Positions 33,166-43,620 of a DNA stretch of 64,000 nt are shown here, in pieces (the first letter of the stretch is position 1; each line of letters begins with the position of its first letter). A program made the translations under genes and the position numbers. The stretch spans positions 226,298,739 through 226,362,738 of the forward strand of contig CM061919.1 in assembly GCA_031002005.1 (NCBI GenBank), written 5' to 3'. Under the pieces are notes generated by a model. The model saw only the letters and a list, made by a program, of their open reading frames with translations. It did no database searches and had not been told where the DNA came from. This DNA is from Vandiemenella viatica. Its lineage: Eukaryota > Arthropoda > Insecta > Orthoptera > Morabidae.

Positions 33166-33718
33166 ACGTTTAGCGCTAATTATTAAAAATGTTTAATGTA
33201 TATAAAATAAGAACTGATGTGCAGTTTTCAGACGTGAAATTTTAATTCCGAAATACTGTAAAATAGAAATTTCAAATATACACAAGTTATATATATATAT
33301 AACTTGTGTATTGACAGGTATTTGACGCATATATTATCACAGCAATATCTGAAAACTTATTTCGGATATTTTTAAAAATATTATCTTTTCGTAGGCGGGA
33401 TTAGGGGTAGTAAATGATTCTTGTTTAATTTTTCTGCAGCGCGTCACAGCGCCTAGTATTTAAAAGTTATTCACACATCGAAACGAGATAATTCTTTGCA
33501 GTTATCATTTTGTAAACGAATCTAATCCAGCAGTATTCTTGTCAAACTTTTACAATTACAAAATTTTATTTTGATACTGCTTTGTCTAGGCTCTAATGAA
33601 GGAAAATGTAGTTTTATCTCGATGGCAGATGATTCCGAAGTCACAATACAAGGAAATATGTATCGTTTCCTGCCAGAAGACTTCCTCATCGAATGTGTGA
33701 GTTAAATTCAAACATTAG

Positions 33719-33914
33719 TATGCTTCAGTGTCAATCGCTACACCCGACACATCTAGCAATTTGAGTGATCCGTCTACTGATTGTTGAATATTCTTTTGTG
33801 GAATAATATTTACAGTCCGACCATTAAGCTTTGTGAGGGGGAGGGGAGGTAAAGTAAAACTGGAAATTGATAAGAAGATAACTACAGGAATGAGATGGCA
33901 GAATAGTGCAACAT
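33719..33914. other. Unique spacer of the giant palindrome
   Basis: The only part of the palindrome without a mirror partner. It has no open frame of note, contains a GGGGGAGGGGAGG tract at 33837-33849, and shows no recognisable repeat. Confidence 0.7.
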
Positions 33915-34439
33915 CTAATGTTTGAATTTAACTCACACATTCGATGAGGAAGTCTTCTGGCAGGAAACGATACATATTTCCTTGTATTGTGACTTCGGAA
34001 TCATCTGCCATCGAGATAAAACTACATTTTCCTTCATTAGAGCCTAGACAAAGCAGTATCAAAATAAAATTTTGTAATTGTAAAAGTTTGACAAGAATAC
34101 TGCTGGATTAGATTCGTTTACAAAATGATAACTGCAAAGAATTATCTCGTTTCGATGTGTGAATAACTTTTAAATACTAGGCGCTGTGACGCGCTGCAGA
34201 AAAATTAAACAAGAATCATTTACTACCCCTAATCCCGCCTACGAAAAGATAATATTTTTAAAAATATCCGAAATAAGTTTTCAGATATTGCTGTGATAAT
34301 ATATGCGTCAAATACCTGTCAATACACAAGTTATATATATATAACTTGTGTATTTGAAATTTCACGTCTGAAAACTGCACATCAGTTCTTATTTTATATA
34401 CATTAAACATTTTTAATAATTAGCGCTAAACGTCTCCTT

Positions 34440-34605
34440 ACTGTCGAGGTAAATAAATATAGGAGAGAACTGTGAACAAAGAACATGAAACAAGTTGATC
34501 AATGCCTTCCAGAGGAATCATCCTGGCATTAATCTTCAAAGGTTTTGAGAAAACATGGAAAAAACGAAATTTGATAGCCGACAGGAATTTGAACCGGCGC
34601 AATAA
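34440..34605 (-). mobile_element. SINE family 1, right arm, copy E mirror
   Basis: Mirror partner of 33000-33165. Confidence 0.6.
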
Positions 34606-35039
34606 TACTTCTCACTTCGGGAGCCACCATGGCATTTTCTACAAGCAAGAATGGTCTTGGAAAAAGACTGCTGTCAGTCTTACAGTTAATGACGTTGGCT
34701 AATTCCATATCCAGTGGAGCTTTTAAAATTCTTATGCCTGATTTCTGAAGGAAAAGGATGATTGCTTTTCAAACTGGAATACGCTGGATATGTAAAAGTA
34801 AAATGATGTTATCTTCGAAAAACTAATTGAAATGTTACATATGTGGTTATAAAAAGGTGTATTATGGTTGTTTCCGGGTTCGTGAGAAACGATGTGATTA
34901 AGATCTGGCATCTTTAGTTGATCTAATATTTTTTCGTCTAATACTAGGCTGCAAAAATAGATATATTAAAATGATTCATGGCCGAGTCAGTCTATAATTA
35001 TTGTTCCTATATATCTATATGTTACGGTCAGTTAAAAAA

Positions 35040-35222
35040 TCTGAGCGTAGTGGACGAGCGATAATGTTCTGGCCTGGCATTCGAGAGGATGCGGGTTCAA
35101 ATCCGCTTCTGGCCATCCAGATTTGGATTTTCTACAGTTTTTCCAAATCACTGTAAGCGAACGTCGGTATAGTTCACCAAAAAGTCCATATTCCCGTCTC
35201 CCATGACCTCAAAGTCGAGATG
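35040..35222 (+). mobile_element. SINE family 1, right arm, copy D mirror
   Basis: Plus-strand copy whose head reads GAGCGTAGTGGACGAGCGAT with the B box GGGTTCAAATCC, followed by CCAGATTTGGATTTTC. Partner of 32385-32560. Confidence 0.7.
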
Positions 35223-35539
35223 TCAAGCTGGAAATAAATTTTAAAAAGTTCAGAAAGTTTCTCGAGGATATACGGTTCTAAACCTGTATAATTCTTTCGT
35301 CTGTTATCTGTGTGAGCCTCAGGTAGCAATATAAGCAAGTTAGTTGAACGAGGATGAGGAAAATCTCATGCCTGAAATGTCTGATAATTTCCTTGTTCTG
35401 TGGGCCTACGGAATTGTCTTCCGTGTTGGCAAACCACGACCGCAGACACATTCACAAATTCCTTCGCAAGAGTCCCGACCAAGATACCTTAAGCAGGCGC
35501 TAGCAGTGTAGGGGCTAGAACACTGTCATCGCATTGTAA

Positions 35540-35640
35540 AGGCCTCCTGCCATATCCCTTCCAAACCATTACCCTTTCGGATAGGAGCAATACACCCTCC
35601 TCCACACACTTTTAGTGAATCGCGGAGTAATAATAATAAA
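35540..35640 (+). mobile_element. LINE 3' tail in right arm
   Basis: Partner of 31965-32062. Confidence 0.6.
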
Positions 35641-35689
35641 GTAAGATCGTAATCTTTCATGGCGTTGTATATTAATAAATTTCTCTCGG

Positions 35690-35847
35690 GCTTCCAGCCG
35701 TGTTAAGATGTTACATATTTGGGACGTTTCGAAGGCGTCTAACTCTGCCTTAATGATTGATAATTGGTTGAGAATGAAGGCAGAGTTGGACGCCTTCGTA
35801 ACGTCCCACAAAAGTAACATCTTAACACGGTTGGAAAGCCCGAGATA
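35690..35847. repeat. Head-to-head hairpin in the right arm
   Basis: Mirror partner of 31757-31920. Confidence 0.75.
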
Positions 35848-36949
35848 ATAAAGGTCACTGATTCGAGTTCTTCTGCGCATATGGTTGCTTTTGAATGAGT
35901 GTAGTGTTCTTCTTGTGTTGACTTCACAATAGAGTTCCACATTACCTCAACAAAGGCTGACACAATAGTCAGCAGGTTAAATGGTCAAAGGCATGGAAGG
36001 TCATAAAATATTTACATTAGCAGATGGAGGCATGTCAATTTTCAATAACGTGCACACGTGCACTTCCAGTTTTTTTTTCTTCTTCTTCTTTTAAATAGCT
36101 CCATTATCACGGAATATTGATTAATTAATTTTGTAATCAAATAGTGCAAGTAGAACATTACAAGACGCAATGAGGGTATGCTGAAGTTAAAATCCTCGAG
36201 AAATAATTTTCAGAAATTTTTAATGACCTATACATATTAGTTCAATGTTATTTTTCAACATTTTCAACGGTCTTCTAATTATGATGATGTAACTTTAATA
36301 TGTTATATGAAGTTGTTTCTGTTACTTTCGGCAAATGACTGTCACTGTATTTGTAGGTGCTCGTAATTCGAAAATGGGCATACTTCGTGTACGGATGGTC
36401 ATATTCACAAATTTTATTAGAGCTAATTCTACTGAACAAGTGTTCTTCACTTCCTCAGAGCCACTGGTAAATAAACACTTCCTCGAAACGTTTGTCGGAC
36501 GGTTACTTCCTCCTTGTGTCTGAACTGAGCCAGCAGGAAGAGCTTCTTCTTACGAAATAACCACGCATAATGTTAAAGAGATTAAATCCTATACACTCAA
36601 CTGAAATTAAATACCCCTCCCGTGTGCACTAGAGAGCTTCATTACAGTACACCTACTTTCCAATATTTTTTTATCCTAATACGTGTTTAGAACTCAGCCA
36701 TGTTACTAGTTGGCACCAAACAAGGAATATTTTTTTGTGAGATGAGGTGGACCAGCGAGATATTTTTGAAGGAGGTCAATTGCCTTTTGGTTCAATAAAA
36801 ATGTCTTTAATTTTTTAATGGCATTCCTCCCGATAGCCATTCATCCAGCTAAACCGTTTTGTGTGTTTATCCTGTGTACTGATGTATTTCCAAATGCTTT
36901 TTGCTCATACAACTGAAAGACGATACAAGACATTCCACAATACCGATTA

Positions 36950-37065
36950 ATCGAAATCACTCCGTGAGTACTGGGATGATTCTCTGGTATGGCCAAGGCT
37001 GAATTCCTTCCCGAAACATGCCCCAAGTCCTTTTCTCTCTATAGTGATTTCCACGTCAACCAGCC
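36950..37065 (+). mobile_element. SINE family 1, right arm, fragment C mirror
   Basis: Partner of 30545-30665. Confidence 0.5.
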
Positions 37066-37214
37066 CTAATACAACACCGAACTAGAGACTCTCCACATGT
37101 GGAAATAGCACTCTAGTCCCTTCGCTACCATGTTCGGCCGTCGAATAAGATAAATCCAACAAGGAAAAGGTCTAAAACACACCACAAAGATGTAATTATT
37201 TTTATTTTAGCAAT

Positions 37215-37438
37215 TATGTTTTGCTTCTAGCTTTACATCTAATCGAGGTCATTAGAGGCAGGAAAGGACTGGGGACAAGTAATGGGGAGGAATTCGTCCA
37301 TGGCCTTTTGAAGGAACAATCCCGGCATTCGTCTGGAGTGATTTGGGGAAACCATCTAAAAACCTTTACCTGGATGGCTAGATGGGTATTCGGAACCCAC
37401 GACCTCCCGAAAGCCGGATACCACATACCCACCACGTT
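37215..37438 (-). mobile_element. SINE family 1, right arm, copy B mirror
   Basis: Partner of 30163-30395. Confidence 0.8.
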
Positions 37439-37504
37439 ATTTTTTTATTTATTTTTTTTGTCTTCGTCATATCTTCGGCGGCAATGTGATATGTATCCTG
37501 ATAG

Positions 37505-37694
37505 TATTGGAAACTAGGATCGGGTATGAATTTCAGCCACCGCTTTTTGAAGGAACTTTTCTGGAGTTCAGCTGGAGAGATTTACGAAAATCGTGGAATA
37601 CTGAAACTGGATCCCCGACGGGGTTTGAATTCGCGTCCTCCCGAATGCCAGGCAGCAGTGTTACCTATAACCCATCGGGCTTGGACGGCAGGAA
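37505..37694 (-). mobile_element. SINE family 1, right arm, copy A mirror
   Basis: Partner of 29912-30100; the head near 37620-37680 reads towards the left. Confidence 0.65.
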
Positions 37695-39164
37695 ATAAAG
37701 CTTGACAGAAAATTTTATAGAAGTATCAGTGTTAGTTAGAAACGAAGAGAGAGATGATAGTTTTACTACTTTCATCTTCCAGATTTAAAATGTGGAACCG
37801 CAAATTCACATTGCAGACGGATTTTTTTATTTATTTACTGTTCTTAATGATTATTATTACTACTGAAACTGTTGCTACTGCGTTCAAGTTTAGCTTACCT
37901 TCTAAATATGGTATGATGAAAACAAAATTAAGGTGTTAATATTCCGCACCATGTAATTTTCTGGGAATAGTTTATTTATATTTCGTGACCTTTGTGTGTA
38001 TTTGTCACAGGCACAGTTCTATAACTCTGCAGCGTTAGAAAGTGTCACTAAGTCCATTCAAACTCTCTTATTGATTTTCCGTGCGTAATTTAGCGATTCT
38101 TTTCTGTATTCGCCATATAATTGCGTTTGCTAGCGAATTGTTAACTGTTTATTCGAGGGAAAAAAAATACGCAACGGTTATCAAAATTACGATTAAAGTA
38201 TTACCATCTCTCTGTAATTAATCAATTTGGTTATTTAAATAATTATTATCACTAAATTGGTGATATTCGTGATTATTTTTACTGCAGAACTCCGAACTTT
38301 CCCTCTGAGCGTCTGCGAGTTTCTTGCTGCGCGGGCTCATTTTTTTAGTATTGGGTAAAGTGCTGGGTATGAGAGGTCTATTTTATCATGAATTTAGTGT
38401 ACCACCTACCAGTTATGCTGTCCCATGCGGTATTCGTGTCTAGAACGAAGCATAATCGAAAGGCGAGGGGTCTCTCGAATTCTGTCCCCGACTGTACATT
38501 CATTATGTGCTGTGTGAGTATTTTTAGTAGTGTAAAGTACTTGGAACTTTATTTTGTAAATGCCTTATTTTTAGGATTAAGATGCACCATAATACAAGTG
38601 AGCTATCATCATATCTGTGTGAGAATCACGGTTTCAACTTGAAATGCAGATCGCAATTTGTGCCTTAAAATATGTTATCACGTGAACGTGACTCAGTCAC
38701 GTCCAGATTCTGCTATTTTTTGTTACTGTGACTTTCTGGTCACTTTGTGAATGTAGCTGTGACGTTATTTTTCGGCTATCCCTATTCACTTGCTACTTGT
38801 CGCCGTTGCTTGTAGCATGAGGCAAAAGCATTTCAAGTTATTCGGCACCTGTTTGCCAGCAGTGTGCGTCATGTTATCTGAAGCAGGGGCGGCTGCTTCT
38901 TATTTGACCCTCGCAAATAGCAATAAAGGAAATAAAACTGAACACGCCTTGGTGGTGTTTTGCTGGGGATGTTAACTATTGTTTCTTATATGCCAATATT
39001 GGTTATCAAATGAGTATTTCACATGGAGGAGTTTTTCGCCAAACTTTATTTTACTATTTTTTATTGAAAAATATACTCGTATTGCCTACTCTATAACCTC
39101 TCCCTAGAAGTAAATTGTTATCTCCCTACGTTTAGATGACGCATTTCCCCTACAGGCACACATT

Positions 39165-39340
39165 ATGAAGCGTTATCCACGACGTGAAGAAACTGGTTCT
39201 AAGAATAGAATATACAAGTACAAACAAGTACGCGCACGAAGAGCAGTGGAAAATACTTACGGATTATTAGCATCAGTTTTTCGCGTGTTTCGAAAAACTT
39301 TAATGATAAATGTTGAAAACGCGGGAACTATCACATCTGC
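39165..39340 (+). pseudogene. PIF/Harbinger transposase C-terminal remnant
   Basis: The frame reads KYKQVRARRAVENTYGLLAS and then VFRVFRKTLMINVENAG. This matches the R-A-R-R-x-V-E-N-x-(F/Y)-G-x-L-x-x-(R)-F-R-V-F block of DDE_Tnp_4 transposases, where the Glu is the last catalytic residue. It starts at an internal Met, and the rest of the transposase is absent. An (AT)n run ends the frame. Its place between the two Harbinger ends supports the element call. Confidence 0.75.
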
Positions 39341-39785
39341 GTATATATATATATATATATATCAACACAATTTTTTTTAAAGGAAAGCAATAATTCAAGT
39401 ATTGTTCATACATGTTATGGAACCATAGATATTTATACACAATATGGAACTGTCATTCCAGGATCATGGAGGACGGTAATAGAAGATGACATGGGTGTGG
39501 TTAAAATCAGGTGAAGATGCAAAAGGCCTCCGGGATTAATTCGCAAGATATTTTGTGACAAAAGAATGAAAAGTTTCTTGGCAAGACAAGTACAAAACAC
39601 AAACACAAAAACTCCGTTCTCGTATGACTTAATTTCTCCCTATCGCACACAACTACCAAAAGTGAATGGTCAACTGAAGAAAAATTTATTTAATTTTTAT
39701 TTTTTAGAATCTAAATTGGGAAACAATTTTGTATGCAATCTGTAAATATAGCCTATATGAATAATATTCAAGTCCTTTTGAAATT

Positions 39786-40256
39786 ATATCTACTGGTATA
39801 TTTGAAAAATCAGTAAAAACTAAACGGGCAGCGATAGAAAAACACCGTTTGTTGCAATATGCTTGGAACAACAGTAAATTTTCAGGCAGACAAACTTTCG
39901 AAATTAGTTACAATTTTCAACAACAGATGGCGCTGCAGGCGATTTGAAAGATATAGAAGTAAACGCAGTCTGTGAGTTCGCCATTCTGTAAGTCGTCTTT
40001 CTGCTGTAAGCGTGTGGTGTTCACAGATTTCAAGTTTGCTGTGAAAAAATGGTTTATCTCTTAGAATAATCGTACTTTAGATTTTTCCAGACTGCAACGC
40101 CATCTGTTGTTGAAAATTGTAACTAATTTCTAAAGTTTGTCTGCCTGAAAATTTACTGTTGTCGCAAGCATATTGCAACAAACGGTGTTTTTCTATCACT
40201 GCCCGTTTAGTTTTTATTGATTTTTCAAATATACCGGTCATTTTTGAAACACCCTT
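39786..40256. mobile_element. Foldback repeat with ~160-base inverted ends
   Basis: TATATTTGAAAAATCAGTAA through CAACAACAGATGGCG on the left is mirrored by CGCCATCTGTTGTTGAAAAT through GATTTTTCAAATATA on the right. The middle has no coding signal. It lies in the right part of the Harbinger-like element. Confidence 0.7.
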
Positions 40257-40709
40257 TTTGTTAACTAACAATAATGTCAGGAGATTAGATTATAAGCAAA
40301 CCACTTCTCTTTAGGAGACGAGCTGCTCATCGGTGTAGTAGCCCTTTTATGTTCCCGTTGAAAATCAGACCTCAAATTCTTGATTTTATTTTTTTATTTC
40401 GTATTTGTCACTTTTCACATTCCCGTGGAGTATGGTAGTATTTAATAACACAGTTGTTTTCTGAATGTTCTACTTCATGTCGCCTGCTTTCTGTCGCACT
40501 TATCTACCGCCAATTGGATACAGGCAACATCGTGCGACACGCTATATTCTTGTCGCATAGTGGCGCATACGACTGGCGACACGGCCCAACGTGTGGCATG
40601 CGTCATTGTTACTTGCTACATGTCGCAGTGTGTTGCTTCGCATGAATTAGTCCTTGCGCATGAATCAGTGCCGCATGCCAGAAGTTGCCTCAGTGGAAAC
40701 GTAAGTTAA

Positions 40710-40950
40710 TAGCGAACATGATCGAAATGTCAGTTCGAGCACCGACAACACTTTCGCAGTTATCGACGTCTGTAGAGGAAGCATGGCTGAATATTTCTTC
40801 AAGGCCCTTGCGGGAATTTGTGAATACCACGTCGGGTTGCTGCTCTTCACCTGGAAAAAGGAAGTTCCACACCGTATTCAGGTAAAAACATGCCGATGTC
40901 GCTGTGAAGGGGAAGGTAGATGTCGAGGTATAGCTCCTAGCGTTTATCAG
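40710..40950 (+). pseudogene. Tc1-like transposase pseudogene, 3' part
   Basis: The frame reads VRAPTTLSQLSTSVEEAWLN then ISSRPLREFVNT, the standard Tc1 C-terminus (RAR..PP.TL.QL..A..EEW..I). It continues directly from NPIEH at 26198 once the hAT-like and Harbinger insertions are taken out. The final residues are frameshifted. Confidence 0.8.
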
Positions 40951-41399
40951 TGTTATGAAAACCCTTGTGCCACTCGTAAATTGTTTATGTTTTATGTTTA
41001 TCATTTTACTTTATTTAACCTGCAATGATTCGTGGAAGTGATAAAGATAGCGATGATCTGTCAGTAGCCACAAAGTGGTGGATACTTTCTACGGCTAGTA
41101 ACGGATACTTCAGTTAACACCAATAAATGAACAGACACACACGCTTGGTGAATGTCACCAATTAAATCAGGAACTGAAAAATCATCCAGACTAATTTCAT
41201 ATCTACCTACGAAAGACATCACAAACAGCAAAATCTTGGACAAACTGGAGAAATCAAATGTTTATGACAGTTACCGCGCTAATCCAATACACGCTGAGGA
41301 AAAACCCGTTGTGGCCGTAAATTAATGATAATAATTGTAAATAAAGTAATGTACCATTTAGCAAAACATTTTCAACTCAAAATTAAATTTTTTATTTCT

Positions 41400-41532
41400 T
41401 TTTTGTTATTGCTTTATGCCTCGTCGACGGCCTAGGTCATTAGAGGCGGTATGGGACTGGGGACAAGGAACAGGAATTCGGCCATGGCCTTTTTGAAGGA
41501 AGCATTCCGGCATTCGTCTGGAGTGATTTAGT
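41400..41532 (-). mobile_element. SINE family 1, 3' fragment
   Basis: Body blocks AGGTCATTAGAGGCGG, GAATTCGGCCATGGCC and GGCATTCGTCTGGAGTGATTT, all on the minus strand; head missing. Confidence 0.7.
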
Positions 41533-42700
41533 AAAAAAATTTCATTCAAAAATCAGAATTTTTATTTAAAAAATCAGAATTTTCAATTTCAAATTCACTC
41601 AACATTTTATTTTAAATAATAATTAAGACGAGAAATATTTTTTTTATCTTCTTTAAATTCATAATTATTGTTGTCGGACTGAATTTTCTGTTTGAAGTTC
41701 CATTGCCGTCGGTATATGATGTATAATAATTTCTGAATAGTCAATCAAGTCACTAACAATGGATAATTATTTCAATTACTGTATAAAATTTGTTGTAATT
41801 TATCTATCGCTGACTGTCTAATTGCTTGAAACTTTAACTTTTCGGTAGCTGTCCAATTTATAAAAATCTGTTCGTATTATTTCATACAATAATTTATTTA
41901 AAACAGAATTTAGCATTGTCAATGTCAGAACATTGTTAATTTATATCTGCAGTTGTGTAATAAATCAATATTTAGAACAAGACAAAATTAAACAACACCA
42001 CTCTGTACAATAGGAAAATCGAACTTCGTAATCAAGTGTAGAAGGTAGATCGCGTGACCTAGCTCAACCAATCATAGCCAAGCAGATCTCCAGCAGCGCG
42101 CTAGGCGGCGAGGTGAAACAAAATACATACTTTGTTGTCTCATCGACATCGCGGTGTGCGGCGAGCATAGCGACGAGGTGGTGGCGGCCACGACCGCCTC
42201 GGCGTGTGTTGACTCATTACTAACAATGCTTTTGTTTCTCATGGATCAAACATCTACCGCGAGCTGCTCGGCATGTTTTTACCCTAGGAGGTAGCCATAA
42301 CTATTGGCACTTCAGTTTATGTCATTATCGAAAATAATGTCGCTTAATTTTTTCTTACTTTCGTCGAAAATATTAATTCACCGATTTTATGGCAAAACAT
42401 ATCGTTCGTTTTCAATTGCGTTTATTTTTTAATTTTTATATTAATTAGCATTAATAATACGTTATTAAGAAATGTTGGTTGCATTTAATTGATTTAATGA
42501 TGATTAATAATGTATCTATATTAATGATTAATGATTGAAAGTATAAATAAATGATACTTAATAAATAAAAACCGATTTTATTTATCGTTAACTAAAGGGC
42601 GCCAATTTACAATCTCGCTCCATTATGTAAACAATCTAGGACCAGAGCTGCTAGTGACCCTCAGCTGAATGCTGATTTTTAAGTTGTTTTCGGGTCGAGG
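41533..42700. other. No gene recognised; CpG-rich patch at 42040-42220
   Basis: Mostly AT-rich. The patch has many CG dinucleotides (GGCGGCGAGG, GGTGGCGGCCACGACCGCC) and a CCAATCA-like word, which could be a promoter island or an old repeat end; no exon was identified nearby. Confidence 0.3.
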
Positions 42701-42703
42701 ATC

Positions 42704-42833
42704 CAGTGCTGGATCTGGGGGCAGGAGGGTACCGGGGTACTTTGCTCTTCAGGGAGGCGGCAAAATCATTTTTGAAGGGGTGGTAATCTCGAAGTTTTTG
42801 GCCAGGCTAGGAAAATTCTTAGATCCGTCACTG
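42704..42833. mobile_element. Probable hAT-type MITE
   Basis: CAGTGCTGGATCTGGGGGC and AGATCCGTCACTG form terminal inverted repeats. Flanks CGAGGATC and CAAAGACC match in 5 of 8 positions, all differences transitions, consistent with an aged 8-base duplication. Confidence 0.55.
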
Positions 42834-43317
42834 CAAAGACCATGTAATAGTTAGTCTTGTTTTTTATCTATATAATTGACGCAGATGGCTAAATGAACTT
42901 GTTATTTGAGAGAAACTTCCACACGATGGGTCCAAATGCGATAGCAAATGATAGATAGTTGAAGCAGGGAAAGAATGTTATCTTATCTGGTATGTATCTT
43001 GCAGATTGGATAGTAAAATTCATATCAGTTGCCGCACTCGGGTGTAAAGGAGAATTATGATTCCTGATTTCGATATAGTATGGGCAGAATGAAAAGCCTT
43101 ATCGGTAGTTATTAGGGTGTTACGTAAACCACGACTCCATTTGCATTTTTTGAGGAACAAGCACTGTTCACTAAATTTGTTTTTTATTAGTCTCCTCGGA
43201 TCTGACGTATCCAACTCACACAGTCTTGACACACATAAATAATTCTAACTTAGATGAGCTGACAGTTCTGTCCTCTTACATCGAATAATATGCTTTATGT
43301 TGTGATGGAGACAAAAA

Positions 43318-43475
43318 ATGTTAAATGATCCCATCACCAACATATGCCCTGTACATTACACTCCCAGCACTCTCTTCACCCTCTTCCTGTCATCCAATGA
43401 CTCCCAATCCAGCTCTTTTATCATCAATTACATTGATCCAAAACTTATTGCACAGCAAGCTGCCTTTCGCCCTAG
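43318..43475 (-). mobile_element. CR1/Jockey-group LINE fragment, C-terminal part
   Basis: Minus strand reads MIKELDWESLDDRK-like sequence followed by VKRVLG, as in the copies at 28580 and 55140. It belongs to the LINE at 43605-44760 but is split from it by a foreign fragment. Confidence 0.6.
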
Positions 43476-43620
43476 TAAAAGTTGTACTGAACAATTACTG
43501 AGGCTAACACAGTTTATGGGGGATATACTGACACTACCAGTATTAAGTGTGAATGTGGCGAGGAACAAACCATGAACCATATGCTCGGGTGCCCTATGTG
43601 CCCATCATCCTGCAACGAAC
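43430..43620 (+). mobile_element. Second LINE fragment with internal deletion
   Basis: Plus strand reads PKLIAQQAAFRPSKSCTEQL and RLTQFM, a reverse transcriptase segment. It passes directly into KCECGEEQTMNHMLGCPMCP, the C-terminal zinc motif of a LINE protein, so several hundred codons are missing between them. Confidence 0.65.

Larger units (their letters stand above)
29046..33718. repeat. Left arm of the giant palindrome
   Basis: Mirrors 33915-38496. The innermost 119 bases are identical between arms. Differences include an additional stretch of about 32 bases near 33240-33272 and single-base indels. Confidence 0.95.
29048..38494. mobile_element. Giant palindromic TA-flanked element
   Basis: A 9447-base unit made of two mirror arms (29046-33718 and 33915-38496 including TA) around a 196-base unique spacer. 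Both ends start CAGTCGGGGACAGAATTC and are flanked by TA, as in Tc1/mariner insertions. Homology between the arms stops exactly at that TA on both sides. The arms carry five SINE pieces, a LINE tail and a small hairpin each. No transposase was found. The sequence gives no N gap here. Confidence 0.75.
33915..38496. repeat. Right arm of the giant palindrome
   Basis: Mirror of 29046-33718, about 90 bases shorter in total. Confidence 0.95.
27441..40706 (+). mobile_element. PIF/Harbinger-like element swollen by insertions
   Basis: Left end AGGCGCGTTTACACTGAGGC is mirrored by GTTGCCTCAGTGGAAACGTA at 40684-40703 in the inner part of the repeat (GTTT-N2-ACTGAGGCAAC). TAA lies at symmetric positions (27438-27440 and 40707-40709). 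A transposase C-terminal remnant is at 39165. Removing the 9.45 kb palindrome and the LINE tail leaves about 3.2 kb, a normal Harbinger size. Confidence 0.7.

Noticed and set aside
29048..38494. Assembly fold-back artefact as explanation of the second palindrome
   Set aside because: Considered seriously, but both ends stop at a transposon-like terminus plus TA, no N gap is present, and the surrounding Harbinger-like element is continuous across it. Long reads are still needed to close the question.
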